This document shows positions 10,890 through 20,478 of a DNA stretch of 64,000 nucleotides, piece after piece (positions within the stretch are counted from its first letter, which is position 1; every line of letters starts with the position of its first letter). The DNA is from Pseudoips prasinana (taxonomy: Eukaryota; Arthropoda; Insecta; Lepidoptera; Nolidae), in assembly GCA_951640165.1 (NCBI GenBank), contig OX621241.1:14017001-14081000 (forward strand), in the 5' to 3' direction. The notes beneath the pieces were generated by a model, which saw only the letters and a program-made list of their open reading frames with translations, was not told the origin of the DNA and did not search any database. The position numbers and the translations under genes were made by a program.

Positions 10890-11425
10890 TTTGCAGTAGT
10901 GCCAATAAAATACAAAATATTAAAAAAAAACATTATTTAAGTTTATTCAGCGCTCATCTTCTACTATGGAAAAGGTTGACAATAACTTGTAAAGTTTGTT
11001 CTCTTTAGCAGAGTTGCGATCAAAACTGTTTTTTTTTGTTTTTACCCTCATCTAGCACCGATTAAAAAAAACAATTTAGAGTATATACTGCTGACCTAAA
11101 AATTTGTATATTAATGAGATATTATATGAGTATCGCATTCCAAATTGTATGTTTATTTGAACTTTATAATACGCATGAGCACCTTAAGATGGAGGTTAAG
11201 CAACTATGCGTGCCGCCAGATGATAGATGGTTGACCGCAATAGTAATTGAATCTTTTAGCAAGAAAGATAAGGATGTACGAGTATTAGCTATGATTTTCA
11301 GAAAACATAGGTATATAAGAGGCCTTACTGGGTGGTTTGAACTTTAACACGAAATTCACCGCGGCCCATACAAATAAATAAATCTGAATATAATATATTG
11401 GACATTTGCTTTAGTTTATTTTGAA
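10890..11425. other. Unassigned DNA with one short open frame
   Basis: A 77-codon frame at 11114-11347 (plus) is more balanced in composition than its neighbours and contains 'LCVPPDDRWLTAIVIESFSK', but I recognise no family and see no splice or promoter signals to support it. Confidence 0.3.
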
Positions 11426-11743
11426 CAAGCTGTGCCCCGCGGTTTTACCCGCGTTAAATTTTATAAATTATTACAGCTCCTCCACCGTAGATGATAGCGA
11501 GATAGTATTCCTATATGTTGAGCCGACCTCTTAGTAATATTCATGCAAAATTTGAAATAAATCAATGCAGTACTTTTTGAGTTTAGCCCGGACATACATA
11601 CAGACAAACAGACACACAGACAAAAATTCCCAAAACTATATTTTGGGCTTCGATATCGATTGTAGATCACGCCCCCTGTATCCTTTTAAAAAAATATTCA
11701 ATGTACAGTTTTGACTTTCCTACGATTTTATTATATGTATAGA
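11426..11743 (-). mobile_element. Non-autonomous Helitron, long form
   Basis: Read on the minus strand it starts TCTATACATATAATAAAATC and ends with the 'cgcgggtaaaaccgcgg' hairpin, 'ggcacag' and CTTG instead of CTAG. Flanks fit A|T. It matches the copies at 16955, 27313 and 60303 almost throughout. The altered 3' tetranucleotide suggests an old, inactive copy. Confidence 0.85.
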
Positions 11744-12181
11744 TAAGTGACCTAAATATAATAATGTTCATTCATATTACGTAAAACTACTATATTACTT
11801 AGTTTAATTAACTTAATAAAAATTCGATTACTTATCTCCCCATCAATTCTCAGATAGTGTTTCCGCTGTCAAATCGTTTGTTTATACAATCACAGCCCTA
11901 TCAAAAGAATTATTTTCCTCCTCTAAGTTATTATACCACGAAATAGTCTTTTAACACGCGATGTTAAGTAGTAATAATTCTGTGTTTCAATTAAACAGCG
12001 GGCGATTTGTTTTATAAACAGAATGAACGTAATATTAACAAAAAGTTTTGGGTTTTTTTTTTGGTAATTTGTCAAACCTCTATACAAATTTATCATTACT
12101 AAAGAGTCAGAGGGAATTTAAATCGTTCGTCATGGACTCGTACTCACTAGTCTTAAGATTTTATTACTCATGCAAATGCAT
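11744..12181. other. AT-rich DNA, nothing recognised
   Basis: No feature could be supported. Confidence 0.45.
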
Positions 12182-12517
12182 GTATTAATGGTTTTGAAAG
12201 GGTTTTACTTTTCTTCTTTTTATACTCAGACTATGTATTAATGCTGACTGCTGTGTGGTGACGGCGACAAATATCCAGCGACCAATAGTCCAGCAGTGGA
12301 CTTCTTTAGCTGTAATGATGATGATGATGATGTATTAATAAGCACATGGCCAAAGTATAGAGTGCAGAGAGAAACATGGTCTGTCCATATAGCTCTTTAT
12401 CAAAAAATGACTAGTCAATATAGTTTCTAAGCGAAAGGTGGCTAGTCCATAAAGAGCTTAAGCGAAAGAAGGCTAGACCATATGTTTAAATTAAAATTCA
12501 GTCCTGTGAGGGCTAAG
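12182..12517 (+). repeat. Tandem duplication, unit 1
   Basis: It is nearly identical to unit 2 (12550-12796) from 'attaatggttttgaaaggg' to 'cagtcctgtgagggctaag'. It is longer by about 95 bp because of the insertion at 12243-12331. The unit contains small inverted motifs around 'ctagtcca' and 'taaagagct'. Its origin is unknown. Confidence 0.85.
12243..12331 (+). mobile_element. LINE/SINE tail insertion with target-site duplication
   Basis: The insert ends 'gtccagcagtggacttcttt...' followed by (GATGAT)n, the RTE-like tail shared by family E. 'gtattaat' occurs on both sides (12235-12242 and 12332-12339; up to 10 bp with 'at'), and the target is intact in unit 2 at about 12609. It inserted after the duplication. 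Confidence 0.85.
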
Positions 12518-12549
12518 TTATTTCTCTTTTATATCACGGCAAAACATCT

Positions 12550-12796
12550 ATTAATGGCTTTGAAAGGGTTTTAATTTTCTTCTTTTTTTACTCAGACAGG
12601 ATTGTTTATTAATAAGCACATGGCCAAAGTAAAGAGTGCAGAGAGAAACAAAGTCTGTCCATATAGCTCTTTATCAAAAAATGACTAGTCAATATAGTTT
12701 CTAAGCGAAAGGTGGCTAGTCCATATAGAGCTTAGGCGAAAGAAAGCTAGACCATATGTTTAAATTAAAATTCAGTCCTGTGAGGGTTAGGTTAGC
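12550..12796 (+). repeat. Tandem duplication, unit 2
   Basis: This is the uninterrupted copy of the unit at 12182-12517 and differs from it at only scattered positions, so the duplication is fairly recent. Confidence 0.85.
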
Positions 12797-12905
12797 GATA
12801 AGTACGGAATTAATTTTTACAGTTTATAACTAAGCTTGAAATTTTACATATAAGTTCATTATAAACATATTTCGTGTATAAAATGAAAATAATTAGCGAT
12901 GATCA

Positions 12906-13180
12906 GAATATCATCACCCCATCTCATCCCGTGAGGGGCGTAGAAGTCGACCCGAGGATTATCTACCAGAGGGAGGGCAGCAGCTTCTTTCTGAGTAATA
13001 TGACCATCATACTGCTATCGCCAACCCATCTACCAAGCGTGGCGATTTCATTTCATTTATTCAATAACAATATTTACATTGTGTCTGAATTACATAAATA
13101 ACAAATTGGCATATCCCCCCAGATAATGCTTGGGGGAGGCTTTTGTCTAGTAGTGAACTACTTACGGTTGTTATGATAAT
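12906..13180 (+). mobile_element. Family E element (RTE-tailed repeat)
   Basis: Starts near 'atcatcaccccatctcatcc', carries 'gtagaagtcgacccgag', 'gggcagcagcttctttctga' and 'gaccatc', and ends in a degraded 'tctagtagtgaacta...gttatgataat' tail. Relative to 22685 it has about 60 extra AT-rich bases after 'gtggcgatt', which look like a later insertion. No open frame runs through the copies, so a SINE or LINE 3' UTR is likely. Confidence 0.75.
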
Positions 13181-13671
13181 ACTTTATTCCACTTTGCTAT
13201 TTTGAATGGAACCCACTTAACCTATCTCCATAATTGGATTCCCAACACATAAACACAATTCCCCAACATGAAGATATTCGTAAGACAAGAAGCGTCGTGT
13301 CAGATAACACCGTGATTGGGCCGATACTTCCAATAGGTTGTTGACCCACTAAGATAAGGCTATCGCAACACGACCAGCCTACATACTTCCGCGGCTCACA
13401 TCTATTGTGTTAGTTATGTGTACGAAATACGAAATCTATTTGTGTGGGATGTAGTTAATGTTGAGTTTATTTGGGAATGTTGTAGTCTTTAAAAAAATAA
13501 GAAAATTACATTAATATTGGCTGATTATCACGTGGTTAGGAAGGTTAGTCAGAGTTGTTGAAGGCCTTGTTGAATTAGATTAGGACTATTTTTAGATGAC
13601 CCCAAATGAGCATGTTGTCGGCTCAATGAAATTAAGGGAGATGTCTTTAGAGTTAAGTAGTAATTGTGTGC
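13181..13671. other. Unassigned DNA
   Basis: Nothing supportable was recognised. Confidence 0.4.
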
Positions 13672-13723
13672 CTGCAGTGTACAACCAATGAGGTCCTAGG
13701 TTCAAATCCTGGGACAGGCCAAA
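13672..13723 (+). mobile_element. SINE family D head fragment
   Basis: It retains 'caatgaggtcctaggttcaa' and 'atcctgggacaggcc', the B-box half of the tRNA-like head seen in full at 45137. Confidence 0.65.
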
Positions 13724-13757
13724 AAGCTTTTAGACTAAATAAAATGTACGACTATTC

Positions 13758-13990
13758 AAGCCTAGTTGGTAGTGCTCCTGCCTACGAAGCTGGTGGTCCT
13801 GGGTTCGAATCCCGGTAAGTGCAAATATTTGTGTGATGAGCACGAATATTTGTTTCTGAGTCATGGGTGTTTTCTATGTATATAAGTATTTATCTATCTA
13901 TATAAGTATGTATATCGTCGCCTGGTACCCATAGTACAAGCTTTGCTTAGTTTGGGGCCAGGATGATCTGTGTGACATTGTCAAAAAAGA
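13758..13990 (+). mobile_element. SINE family A
   Basis: The tRNA-like head has A box 'tagttggtagtgc' and B box 'ggttcgaatcc'. The body includes 'gatgagcacgaatatttg', 'tcgtcgcctggtaccc' and 'tagtacaagctttgctta'. It ends 'tgacattgtc' plus A-rich bases. Copies at 57021 (plus) and 21195 (minus) are very similar, so the family was active recently. The tail is homologous to that of family B although the heads differ. Confidence 0.9.
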
Positions 13991-14099
13991 AAAACTATTG
14001 TTGAAGCGAATAGCGTTTCTGTATTAGAAGACGATCCACATATTACCTCCCTGCATCAGTGCGTTATCTTTGTAATATATTACACAAAGCTAGTACAGC

Positions 14100-14345
14100 G
14101 CTTTACATTCTCGGAGTAGATGCGCCTGGGCAAGAGCGAGCATAGATCAGAGAGAATGCGCCGCGCGCCGCGCCGCCGCCACGAGCCGCGCCGGTCAGAC
14201 TTGGCTGCAACGCAATGCGTTGTGTGTGTCGGTCGGAATGAATACGCTTTGACACTCAGGCGTCGATTCGTTCGAGTTTTTAGAATACTCAGTACTTACC
14301 GAAATCTAATTGAACGTCTTATATTACGCCAATCACGCCTTTCAT
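14100..14345 (+). promoter_or_regulatory. CpG-rich block, possible promoter or first exon
   Basis: A dense CG-rich run ('atgcgccgcgcgccgcgccg') sits inside AT-rich DNA and is followed by 'cgtcgattcgttcgag'. A 75-codon frame (14120-14347) rich in Arg reflects composition and is not convincing protein. Arthropod initiator-like 'tcagt' motifs occur at about 14055 and 14289. No TATA box or clear donor is assigned. It could be a promoter, a first exon or a repeat fragment. Confidence 0.3.
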
Positions 14346-14554
14346 AGCAATACTTAGTTTAATTCAATTTTCACCTAGCGTACTTTGCAATGACTTCTGG
14401 CCCACATAGGCAGCTGCCGTCTTCCCAGTAGGCATCCTACTTTCCTTGACCATCACACGATAAAAATGGTTTTTATACCTACTCATAATGTAGACTTTCA
14501 AATGTCAGACTATTCACTTTCTAATTAAGTAGTACTGTCTAAAGCTACTTAATT

Positions 14555-14626
14555 CTATATTATTAGTACAAGCTCTGCTTAGTTTTGGATAAGATGGCCG
14601 TGTGTAAATAATGTCCAAGAACATTA
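14555..14626 (+). mobile_element. SINE family B tail fragment
   Basis: Contains 'agtacaagctctgcttagtt' and 'gatggccgtgtgtaaataat', the 3' part of family B, without the tRNA-like head. Confidence 0.7.
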
Positions 14627-14927
14627 TTATTACTATTATAGCTACTTATTTTCTAAGATCTAACTTGCTTTGGCCATTTTTTTCACCTTAATATACTGAA
14701 ACTGTATCAATTTAATCAAGGATTCCAAAAATACTAACTGTTTAAAATAATTATACTTCCAATAGACTTAAAAAGGGAGGAGGTACCTTATCATTTCGAC
14801 AGCATGGCTTCTCTGCAATTTTGCCATCAATTTGGAGAATGTTACACGATACAATTTTTTCTATAAGATATTAAACTGAGAACTCGTAAAAAAGTTGTTA
14901 TAATTAGTTATATTTATAAAATTATTT

Positions 14928-14930
<3 letters not shown>

Positions 14931-14969
<39 letters not shown>

Positions 14970-14970
14970 T
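14931..14970. repeat. (AT)n microsatellite
   Basis: About 30 bases of alternating AT with one C interruption. Confidence 0.9.
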
Positions 14971-15187
14971 TTTAAGATTGAAACTCAAAAAACGTTTTAA
15001 TGTATATTATGGACATTAAAGTTAATAAAAACAATTTTCCATAAAAACAATCCGTAAAAATAATTATATGGTGAGAACTAAAGACACGCCTGTCTTATAT
15101 CAAGAGACTAACTAATGTATTTTTGGATTGTTTATGGAATATCTCTATTAATAAAGAATAGTTATAAAATATTTCATTTAAAAGGAA

Positions 15188-15226
15188 TACGTCATTTTTA
15201 TTAGGTTGATTGATAAAAATGACGTA
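15188..15226. repeat. 14-bp perfect hairpin
   Basis: The arms 15188-15201 and 15213-15226 are exact complements ('tacgtcatttttat'). The arms contain TGACGTA, which resembles a CRE/ATF half-site. No element of this kind recurs in the window. Confidence 0.65.
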
Positions 15227-15739
15227 ATAATTTCATGTAACTTAAATCAATATAACAATTAATGTCAAAAAGATTCCTCCCTATCGAAAACCGCTGGATC
15301 CTCTATCCAAAGATATTAATATCACATTTAACACATTTACCAATCACCGCCAACTCATTATATTCATATATAGTTGTACATTAGCCCAACGCTAGAACCT
15401 ACATTAGCGCTAGAGAAATCTGCAACTGGTTTGCGCAGACGCAAGGGCTCATTAACAACGTGTTTAAACGTTAAACACGCTGAGCACGTAATTAAATGAA
15501 AGTGGACGATATTACACCGAGGTACTGCAAAACGATATTGCGATATAGTTCACATCTACTTACTTACGCAGGTTTAGGTGTTGGCAACTTCTAGGGTAAA
15601 GGTCATATGTAACTTTATATTCTGTTCGATTATAAGACATGATGCTAAGGTTTAAAGCCCAAATTTCGCCATCAAAAAGGAGTTATATATTGCCTTTTCT
15701 CACCGTATCTTCAATTGCAAAAGGCCTTGTTGGTCTAAA
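15227..15739. other. Unassigned DNA
   Basis: No gene, repeat or strong signal recognised. Confidence 0.4.
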
Positions 15740-15943
15740 TAAATAAAATAAAAAAGGTTTTTATTCACGTAGACTTTAAAAAAGCGCTTGTAAATAGTCA
15801 GAACATGTTTGTAGTAATATAGTTGTATACATTATTATTTCTAGTAACATAGATATTTAGGTACACATTGTATGAAAACATTTATAAAATTTATTTTATT
15901 ATAGCAATGATATTTAGCTGGCTCGTATCAAGTTATTGTCAAG
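15740..15943 (+). repeat. Repeat family G, uninterrupted copy
   Basis: It includes 'ttcacgtagactttaaaaaa', 'gcgcttgtaaatagtcagaa' and 'catgtttgtagtaatatagt' in one piece. The opposite-strand copy near 25 kb is cut exactly inside 'aaatagtc' by an RTE element, so this copy serves as the empty-site reference. It also aligns with 1-149. Confidence 0.75.
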
Positions 15944-16190
15944 GTCTAGGTCTAGTGGTACTAACCCCTGATAAGCCGCGTTCTTGGATTCGATCCCTAC
16001 CCAGGACAAATCTTTAATTATTATCTTATAATTAAATACATTACACACACTCACAGATTATGTATGCGTGTAATTTATTTATATTATGTATGTATTTAGA
16101 AATATATAAGTATGTTTATGAGTTGTCTGGTTTCCATTGTACTGCCTAGAACAGTTGCCATTATGTAGCCCAAGATATTTATTAATTTAT
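15944..16190 (+). mobile_element. Degenerate tRNA-headed SINE
   Basis: A-box-like 'ggtctagtggta' and B-box 'gattcgatccc' are followed by a body with 'gttgtctggtttccattgta', related to the family B tail. Divergence is high. Confidence 0.6.
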
Positions 16191-16197
16191 TACTAAA

Positions 16198-16385
16198 CTA
16201 GCTGTGCCCCGCGGTTTTACCCACGTTAAACATCATAAATTATAGCCTATGTGTTAATTCAGGGTTTCAGCTACCTCCATACCAACTTTTATTAAAATCA
16301 CTCGTACCGCACCACTCGTTTAGAAGTGAAGAAGTAACAAACATACACACTCACAAACTTTTGCTTTTATAATATTAGTGTGTGA
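16198..16385 (-). mobile_element. Non-autonomous Helitron, short form
   Basis: On the minus strand it starts TCACACACTAATATTATAAA and ends with a '(c)gtgggtaaaaccgcgg' hairpin, 'ggcacag' and CTAG. Flanking A and T fit Helitron insertion. The 5' half differs from the long form, but the 3' end is the same. It abuts the SINE at 16386. Confidence 0.8.
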
Positions 16386-16500
16386 TAACACCCCGACTCA
16401 GAACAAACAGACATGTTTATGCACACAAATATCCTGTCCTGGGTGGGAATGGAACCCACGACCTGCGGCGTGAAAGGCAAGCATTTGCCAACCACACCAA
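16386..16500 (-). mobile_element. SINE family B head, interrupted by a Helitron
   Basis: The minus strand carries the B-type head: 'ggttccattcccacccagga' and 'gacatgtctgtttgttctga' are recognisable with small changes. The 3' part of the SINE is missing at the Helitron boundary. Confidence 0.75.
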
Positions 16501-16954
16501 TAATATTTTGTTGGTTTAAATTCCGTTATCTTCGTTGTTCTCTCCATACCAATATTAGTGTGATAACTTTATCTGTTCGCAGTATTTTCTGCAAAACACC
16601 GTGAAGCCACACTCGAGTAGTTTTCCTAATTAAGACAAACATGGCCTCTTGGGTTTCCTAGTAGTTCTGATAAGCTTCAGTATTTTTGGTTGAATTACTT
16701 ACAAATGAAACCGACATATCGAGATGTCCCTTTCGAACATTATTATTCCTAGCTCTGTTATATAATTACTGATTAAAATAAATGTTTACATAGTTGAAAT
16801 CAATTGATTCAACTTTGTTTTTGATCTTAGTCCGAAGTGTTTCTGATCTCGATGAAAACACAACCAAAAATTACATATTAAAAGTGTTAGTTTTCTTAGA
16901 AAAACAATATATCTTAAAATACAACATAGACAATATTCTTTGTGTTCTATAGTA

Positions 16955-17276
16955 TCTATACATATAATAAAATCGTAGGAAAGTCAAAACTGTACATTGA
17001 ATATTTTTAAAAAAGGATACTTGGGGCGTGATCTTCAAACGATATAGAAGCCAAAAATATTGTTTTTAGAATTTTTGTCGGTTTGTCTGTTTGTCTGTAT
17101 GTATGTCCGGGCTAAACTCAAAAAGTACTGCATAGATTTACTTCAAATTTTGTATAAATATTACTAAGAGGTCTGGTCAACATATAGGCTACATATTATC
17201 ACGCTTTCCCCTACGGGGGGGGGAGCTGTGATAATTTATAAAGTTTAACGCGGGTAAAACCGCGGGGCACAGCTAG
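16955..17276 (+). mobile_element. Non-autonomous Helitron, long form
   Basis: Starts TC after A at 16954, ends CTAG before T at 17277. The 3' hairpin is 'cgcgggtaaaaccgcg', 9 bases before CTAG. The body includes 'tttgtctgtatgtatgtccg' and 'actaagaggtctggtcaaca'. No coding. It closely matches 60303, 27313 and 11426. It is moved by Rep/helicase proteins supplied elsewhere; none is encoded in this window. Confidence 0.9.
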
Positions 17277-17665
17277 TAATTATATATTTGCATTTAAAGT
17301 TAAAGGAAAGTCCATACATTTCCTAAAATATACATTAATAAATTACTTCATAATTATTTCGTTCAATGCCCTATTGTCTCGATGTTTCACACAAAAAAGA
17401 GTTTACTGTGACTTATTAAAATTCATCGATAAAATACACGATTTTATAATCCCCAAGGCTAAAAACTTATCACATAGCAACCATATCAAAAGTAATATAA
17501 TACAATGCTTTTAATAATAATGGAATGCTATTTCCTATTTACGTAAGCAGACAACATGGTATCATCAGAAAACTTGCTACATTATTGTGACATTAGACTT
17601 TATTAATGTCGTAATATATAACTTTTAGAGAAGTCTTATCTTAAGAAATCTTTACAATACGAAAA
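17277..17665. other. AT-rich DNA, nothing recognised
   Basis: No feature could be supported. Confidence 0.4.
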
Positions 17666-17995
17666 AGAAACTTCTGTGTACTTATGTACACGCGTTAGAA
17701 GTTATACTTCCTAATATACAACTTGAACATAGTTATCAATTTTCATACCACCTAGAACTAAATTCATGCTGTTATTTTTACTTGCTGTTACTTTTACGAT
17801 GCGCGCGCATCGTAAAAGTTCACTGTCATACCACTTTGAACTAACTTCATGCTGTTATTTTTACAATGCGCGCGCAGATGTAAAAATTCACTGTCATACC
17901 ACCTATGTTAAATTTTTTGGTGTCGGTGTGCGCGCGCATCGTAAAAATTCACTCTCATCATTTTTCTCCATCGCGCCAAAAGAAGTATAACTTCA
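17666..17995. repeat. GCGC palindrome array between inverted ends
   Basis: Three diverged units of about 70-80 bp each carry alternating 'gcgcgcgc' followed by 'gtaaaa(a/g)ttcactgtcata'. The first holds a perfect 30-bp palindrome at 17790-17819. The array is bracketed by 'agaagttatacttc' (17697-17710) and 'agaagtataacttc' (17981-17994), an exact inverted pair. This resembles a TIR element with an internal tandem array. No second copy is present in the window. Confidence 0.6.
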
Positions 17996-18178
17996 AAAAT
18001 ACCCCGTTTAAGGAGATTTTGCTAGTAAGTTTCGTTTTTAATGTGTCAAAATGATTGGGTCGATTTTAAGATAAGATAATGTAAATTCTTCCGCAAATAT
18101 GGGTACAGTACAGTTAAATATAATTACATTAGTTCAGCCACATTTTACCCTGAGGCAAAACAGAATGATTACATTATG

Positions 18179-18410
18179 GGCCGGTTGGCGTGGTTTGTAA
18201 ATCCTTGCCTTTCACGGCACAGGTCGTGGGTTTGATTCCCACCCAGGACCGATATTTGTGTGTATGAACAAGTCTATTTGTCCGCAGTCTGGGTGTAATT
18301 CTCTGTATAAGCATATATGTACAAAAGAAAAGTAGTATAGTATATTTCCATAGTACAAGCTCCGCTTAGTTTGGGATCAGATGGCCATGTGTGAATAATG
18401 TCTTTGGATA
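18179..18410 (+). mobile_element. SINE family B
   Basis: The tRNA-like head starts 'ggccggttggcgtggt' (A box region) and has B box 'ggtttgattcc'. The body has 'tgtgtatgaacaagtc' and 'gtctgggtgtaatt', and the tail 'catagtacaagctccgctta' to 'gtgtgaataatgtc'. Other copies: 31790 (minus), 40505, 54738, and fragments at 14555 and 16386. Confidence 0.9.
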
Positions 18411-18609
18411 ATATGTTATTAAATCTATATTACATGCAAAGAGATTCTGTCCACTATTTTGATTTTGTGTAGATCTTAACTTTTGGAATGGATTGATAAA
18501 TGGAATATCTAATTAATATGTGTATCGTGTATTGAAACTAAATTTCAAGTTTAATCACAGTAATAATAAGTAAGTAAACCACATGGGCGAACTCGCAATC
18601 ACACACTAG

Positions 18610-18748
18610 TACAGACGCCAGCACATTCAGCTACTCCCATATGTCAAATTTCTTTTATAGATTTTCAACTTTAGCACAAAAGCATATGGTTCACTTTCGA
18701 TTGGAGTAATTTGACAGATTGGGGTAGCTTGATGTGCTGGCGTCTGTA
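18610..18748. mobile_element. MITE H (TA-flanked, about 135 bp)
   Basis: The ends 'cagacgccagcaca' and 'tgtgctggcgtctg' are inverted, extending inward through 'agctac...' and 'tgtcaaattt...aatttgaca' with mismatches. TA lies on each side, as for Tc1/mariner-type insertions. Copies at 33168, 51917 and 54870 share the structure. Confidence 0.8.
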
Positions 18749-19539
18749 CATAATAACTATATTCCCAAACATAGTAGGTAAGTATGTAAAGTTATTCAGA
18801 TTACAAACAGTAAGCGCTATCTGCACGCACCGGATGTACACAGAAACAAAATAAATTTAAATAATCCGCCGCCGTTCAATCGAAATAATAAAAATGATAT
18901 AAATTTTTACCCGTATATCGTAATATCACTCTGATAGACGTATCATTTAGTTTGAGTGCATCGAGTTCTCAAAGAAAATGTTCACAATATGCGGCCTACG
19001 CAAGTACACCTACACTTTTTTAAAAGTTTAATACAGAACTTAAATATTTCTTGGGTGGCCCCTTTGTTTGAACACTTACAAGCAATATCGATGATCGGTA
19101 CACAATATTCTAATCAATTCAACGGAAACAGGAAAGTGCGTCATGGATCCTCAAGTACTATTTCCATACACAGCTTCATATAGAAAATATGAACCAAATG
19201 AATTTTGATGCGATGAAATATTCAACGTTCTATAGATGCAGTGTTGCCTGATCAATAATGATTTCACAGGACATTTGTTGAATTTGGACCACGTTTTTGT
19301 TATCTTCCAATTTATTTAAAACTCTCGACTATTTGTAGTAAATGAAAATATGCATTGCTTAAAATATATTATCTTTCAACGTTGATAGGTAAATTGATTT
19401 TCCAAATTATAAACGGTAGAGCTAACTTGTTTTCAATATAGTGGTAGGTATTTAATTTTTAATACTAATGAATAAAAAAGAATTTATTTTTTACATAACG
19501 CTACATTCACTGTACTTATATCAATATGCCTTATACATA
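18749..19539. other. Unassigned DNA
   Basis: A 75-codon frame at 18956-19183 has no recognised motif. No other signal. Confidence 0.35.
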
Positions 19540-19770
19540 GACTCACGCCTGTTTCCCAAAGGGGTAGCCAGAGTCAACGGATTTCCATTTGTCACGATCT
19601 TTGCACACCGCTTTTGCCTCGTTTACTGTCGTTATATTCTTCATGACATGCTCGCCGGTTTATGGTACTGCTGACCTGACCTTTCTTAAAAACGTCGCCG
19701 ATTTGGCTAGAGAATGTTCTACAAGATCTTCCCCTTCCGGTTGTCCCATATGCCTTATGTACTTAATCAT
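19540..19770 (-). mobile_element. Repeat I, LINE-like C-terminal remnant
   Basis: The plus strand matches 53222-53415 over 'cctcgtttactgtc...attatattcttcat' and 'tgacctgacctttctta'. On the minus strand short coding-like pieces appear ('EAKAVCKDRDKWKSVDSGYP'), ending in a fashion reminiscent of LINE C-termini, with stops in between. The class is uncertain. Confidence 0.45.
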
Positions 19771-20210
19771 TAAAAAACTTACAAAAATAGTATGTTTTTA
19801 TGACTTTTTACTCAATTCTTACAATATTTTCCAATTGAACCGGGAAGTACTTTATAGTGCAACGGTCTTTTTATTCATTTGAATTTGTGATGTAGGGTTT
19901 ATGTTTATTTGATCACAAAAACACTATTGAAAACGGGATTTATTCAAAGGCGGTAACTAAAATATTCTAATGTAGTTCATGACCAACGCATAAAAGGGTT
20001 ACGAGATACATAGATCTACTAAATGGAATAATTTACCTGCTGTAAAGGAAGATTCCAAATTCATTCAAATTTCATGGCATTCATTCACGAATCATACAAC
20101 ACACCTATATATTTAAATATTTATAAACGATATTTTATATAACGTGTATCTTTCTTGTTTACGTGGTTTTAAAGTGCGCAACAAAGAAGAGAAGAATGAG
20201 CCAAGTCCAA
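19771..20210. other. AT-rich DNA
   Basis: No feature could be supported. Confidence 0.4.
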
Positions 20211-20218
20211 TAAAAGTT

Positions 20219-20330
20219 CATCATCATCATATCAGCCGAAAGACGTCCACTGCTGGACAAAGGCCTCCCCCAAAGATCTCCACAATTGCCGGTCTTGCGC
20301 TATCCGCATCCAGCGATTTCCAGCGACTAT
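20219..20330 (-). mobile_element. RTE LINE, 112-bp 3' stub with target-site duplication
   Basis: The minus-strand end of the RTE coding region plus the tail (CATCATCATCAT on the plus strand) is flanked by 'taaaagtt' on both sides (20211-20218 and 20331-20338). It is an extreme 5' truncation, and 'NRWMRIAQDRQ' is the only coding part left. Its similarity to 24695-25723 indicates recent insertion. Confidence 0.9.
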
Positions 20331-20384
20331 TAAAAGTTATAAAAAAAATATTTATTTTGTGAATAAATTCCACTCAGCACACTG

Positions 20385-20478
20385 CGATTGCCAAACAGTC
20401 TACCAAGCGTGGCGCTTATGGCATATGCCCTGTCGTAATAGTCCAGCAGTGGACGTCATTTAACTGACATGGTGATAA
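20385..20478 (+). mobile_element. Family E 3' fragment
   Basis: Contains 'actgcgattgcc', 'ctaccaagcgtggcg' and 'gtccagcagtggacgtcatt', the 3' half of family E. Confidence 0.7.

Noticed and set aside
11114..11347. 77-codon frame with balanced composition
   Set aside because: No motif, splice signals, promoter or second copy; kept only as an unassigned note.
13758..13830. tRNA genes suggested by A and B boxes (also at 7541, 18179, 45137, 57021 and others)
   Set aside because: The heads are followed by long SINE bodies, recur in many copies, and lack a paired 7-bp acceptor stem, so they are SINE promoters rather than tRNA genes.
20144..20362. 72-codon frame with 'ISRKTSTAGQRPPPKISTIAGL'-type start region
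   Set aside because: It is antisense translation of the RTE 3' end, as also seen at 24645-24842 and 53670-53930.
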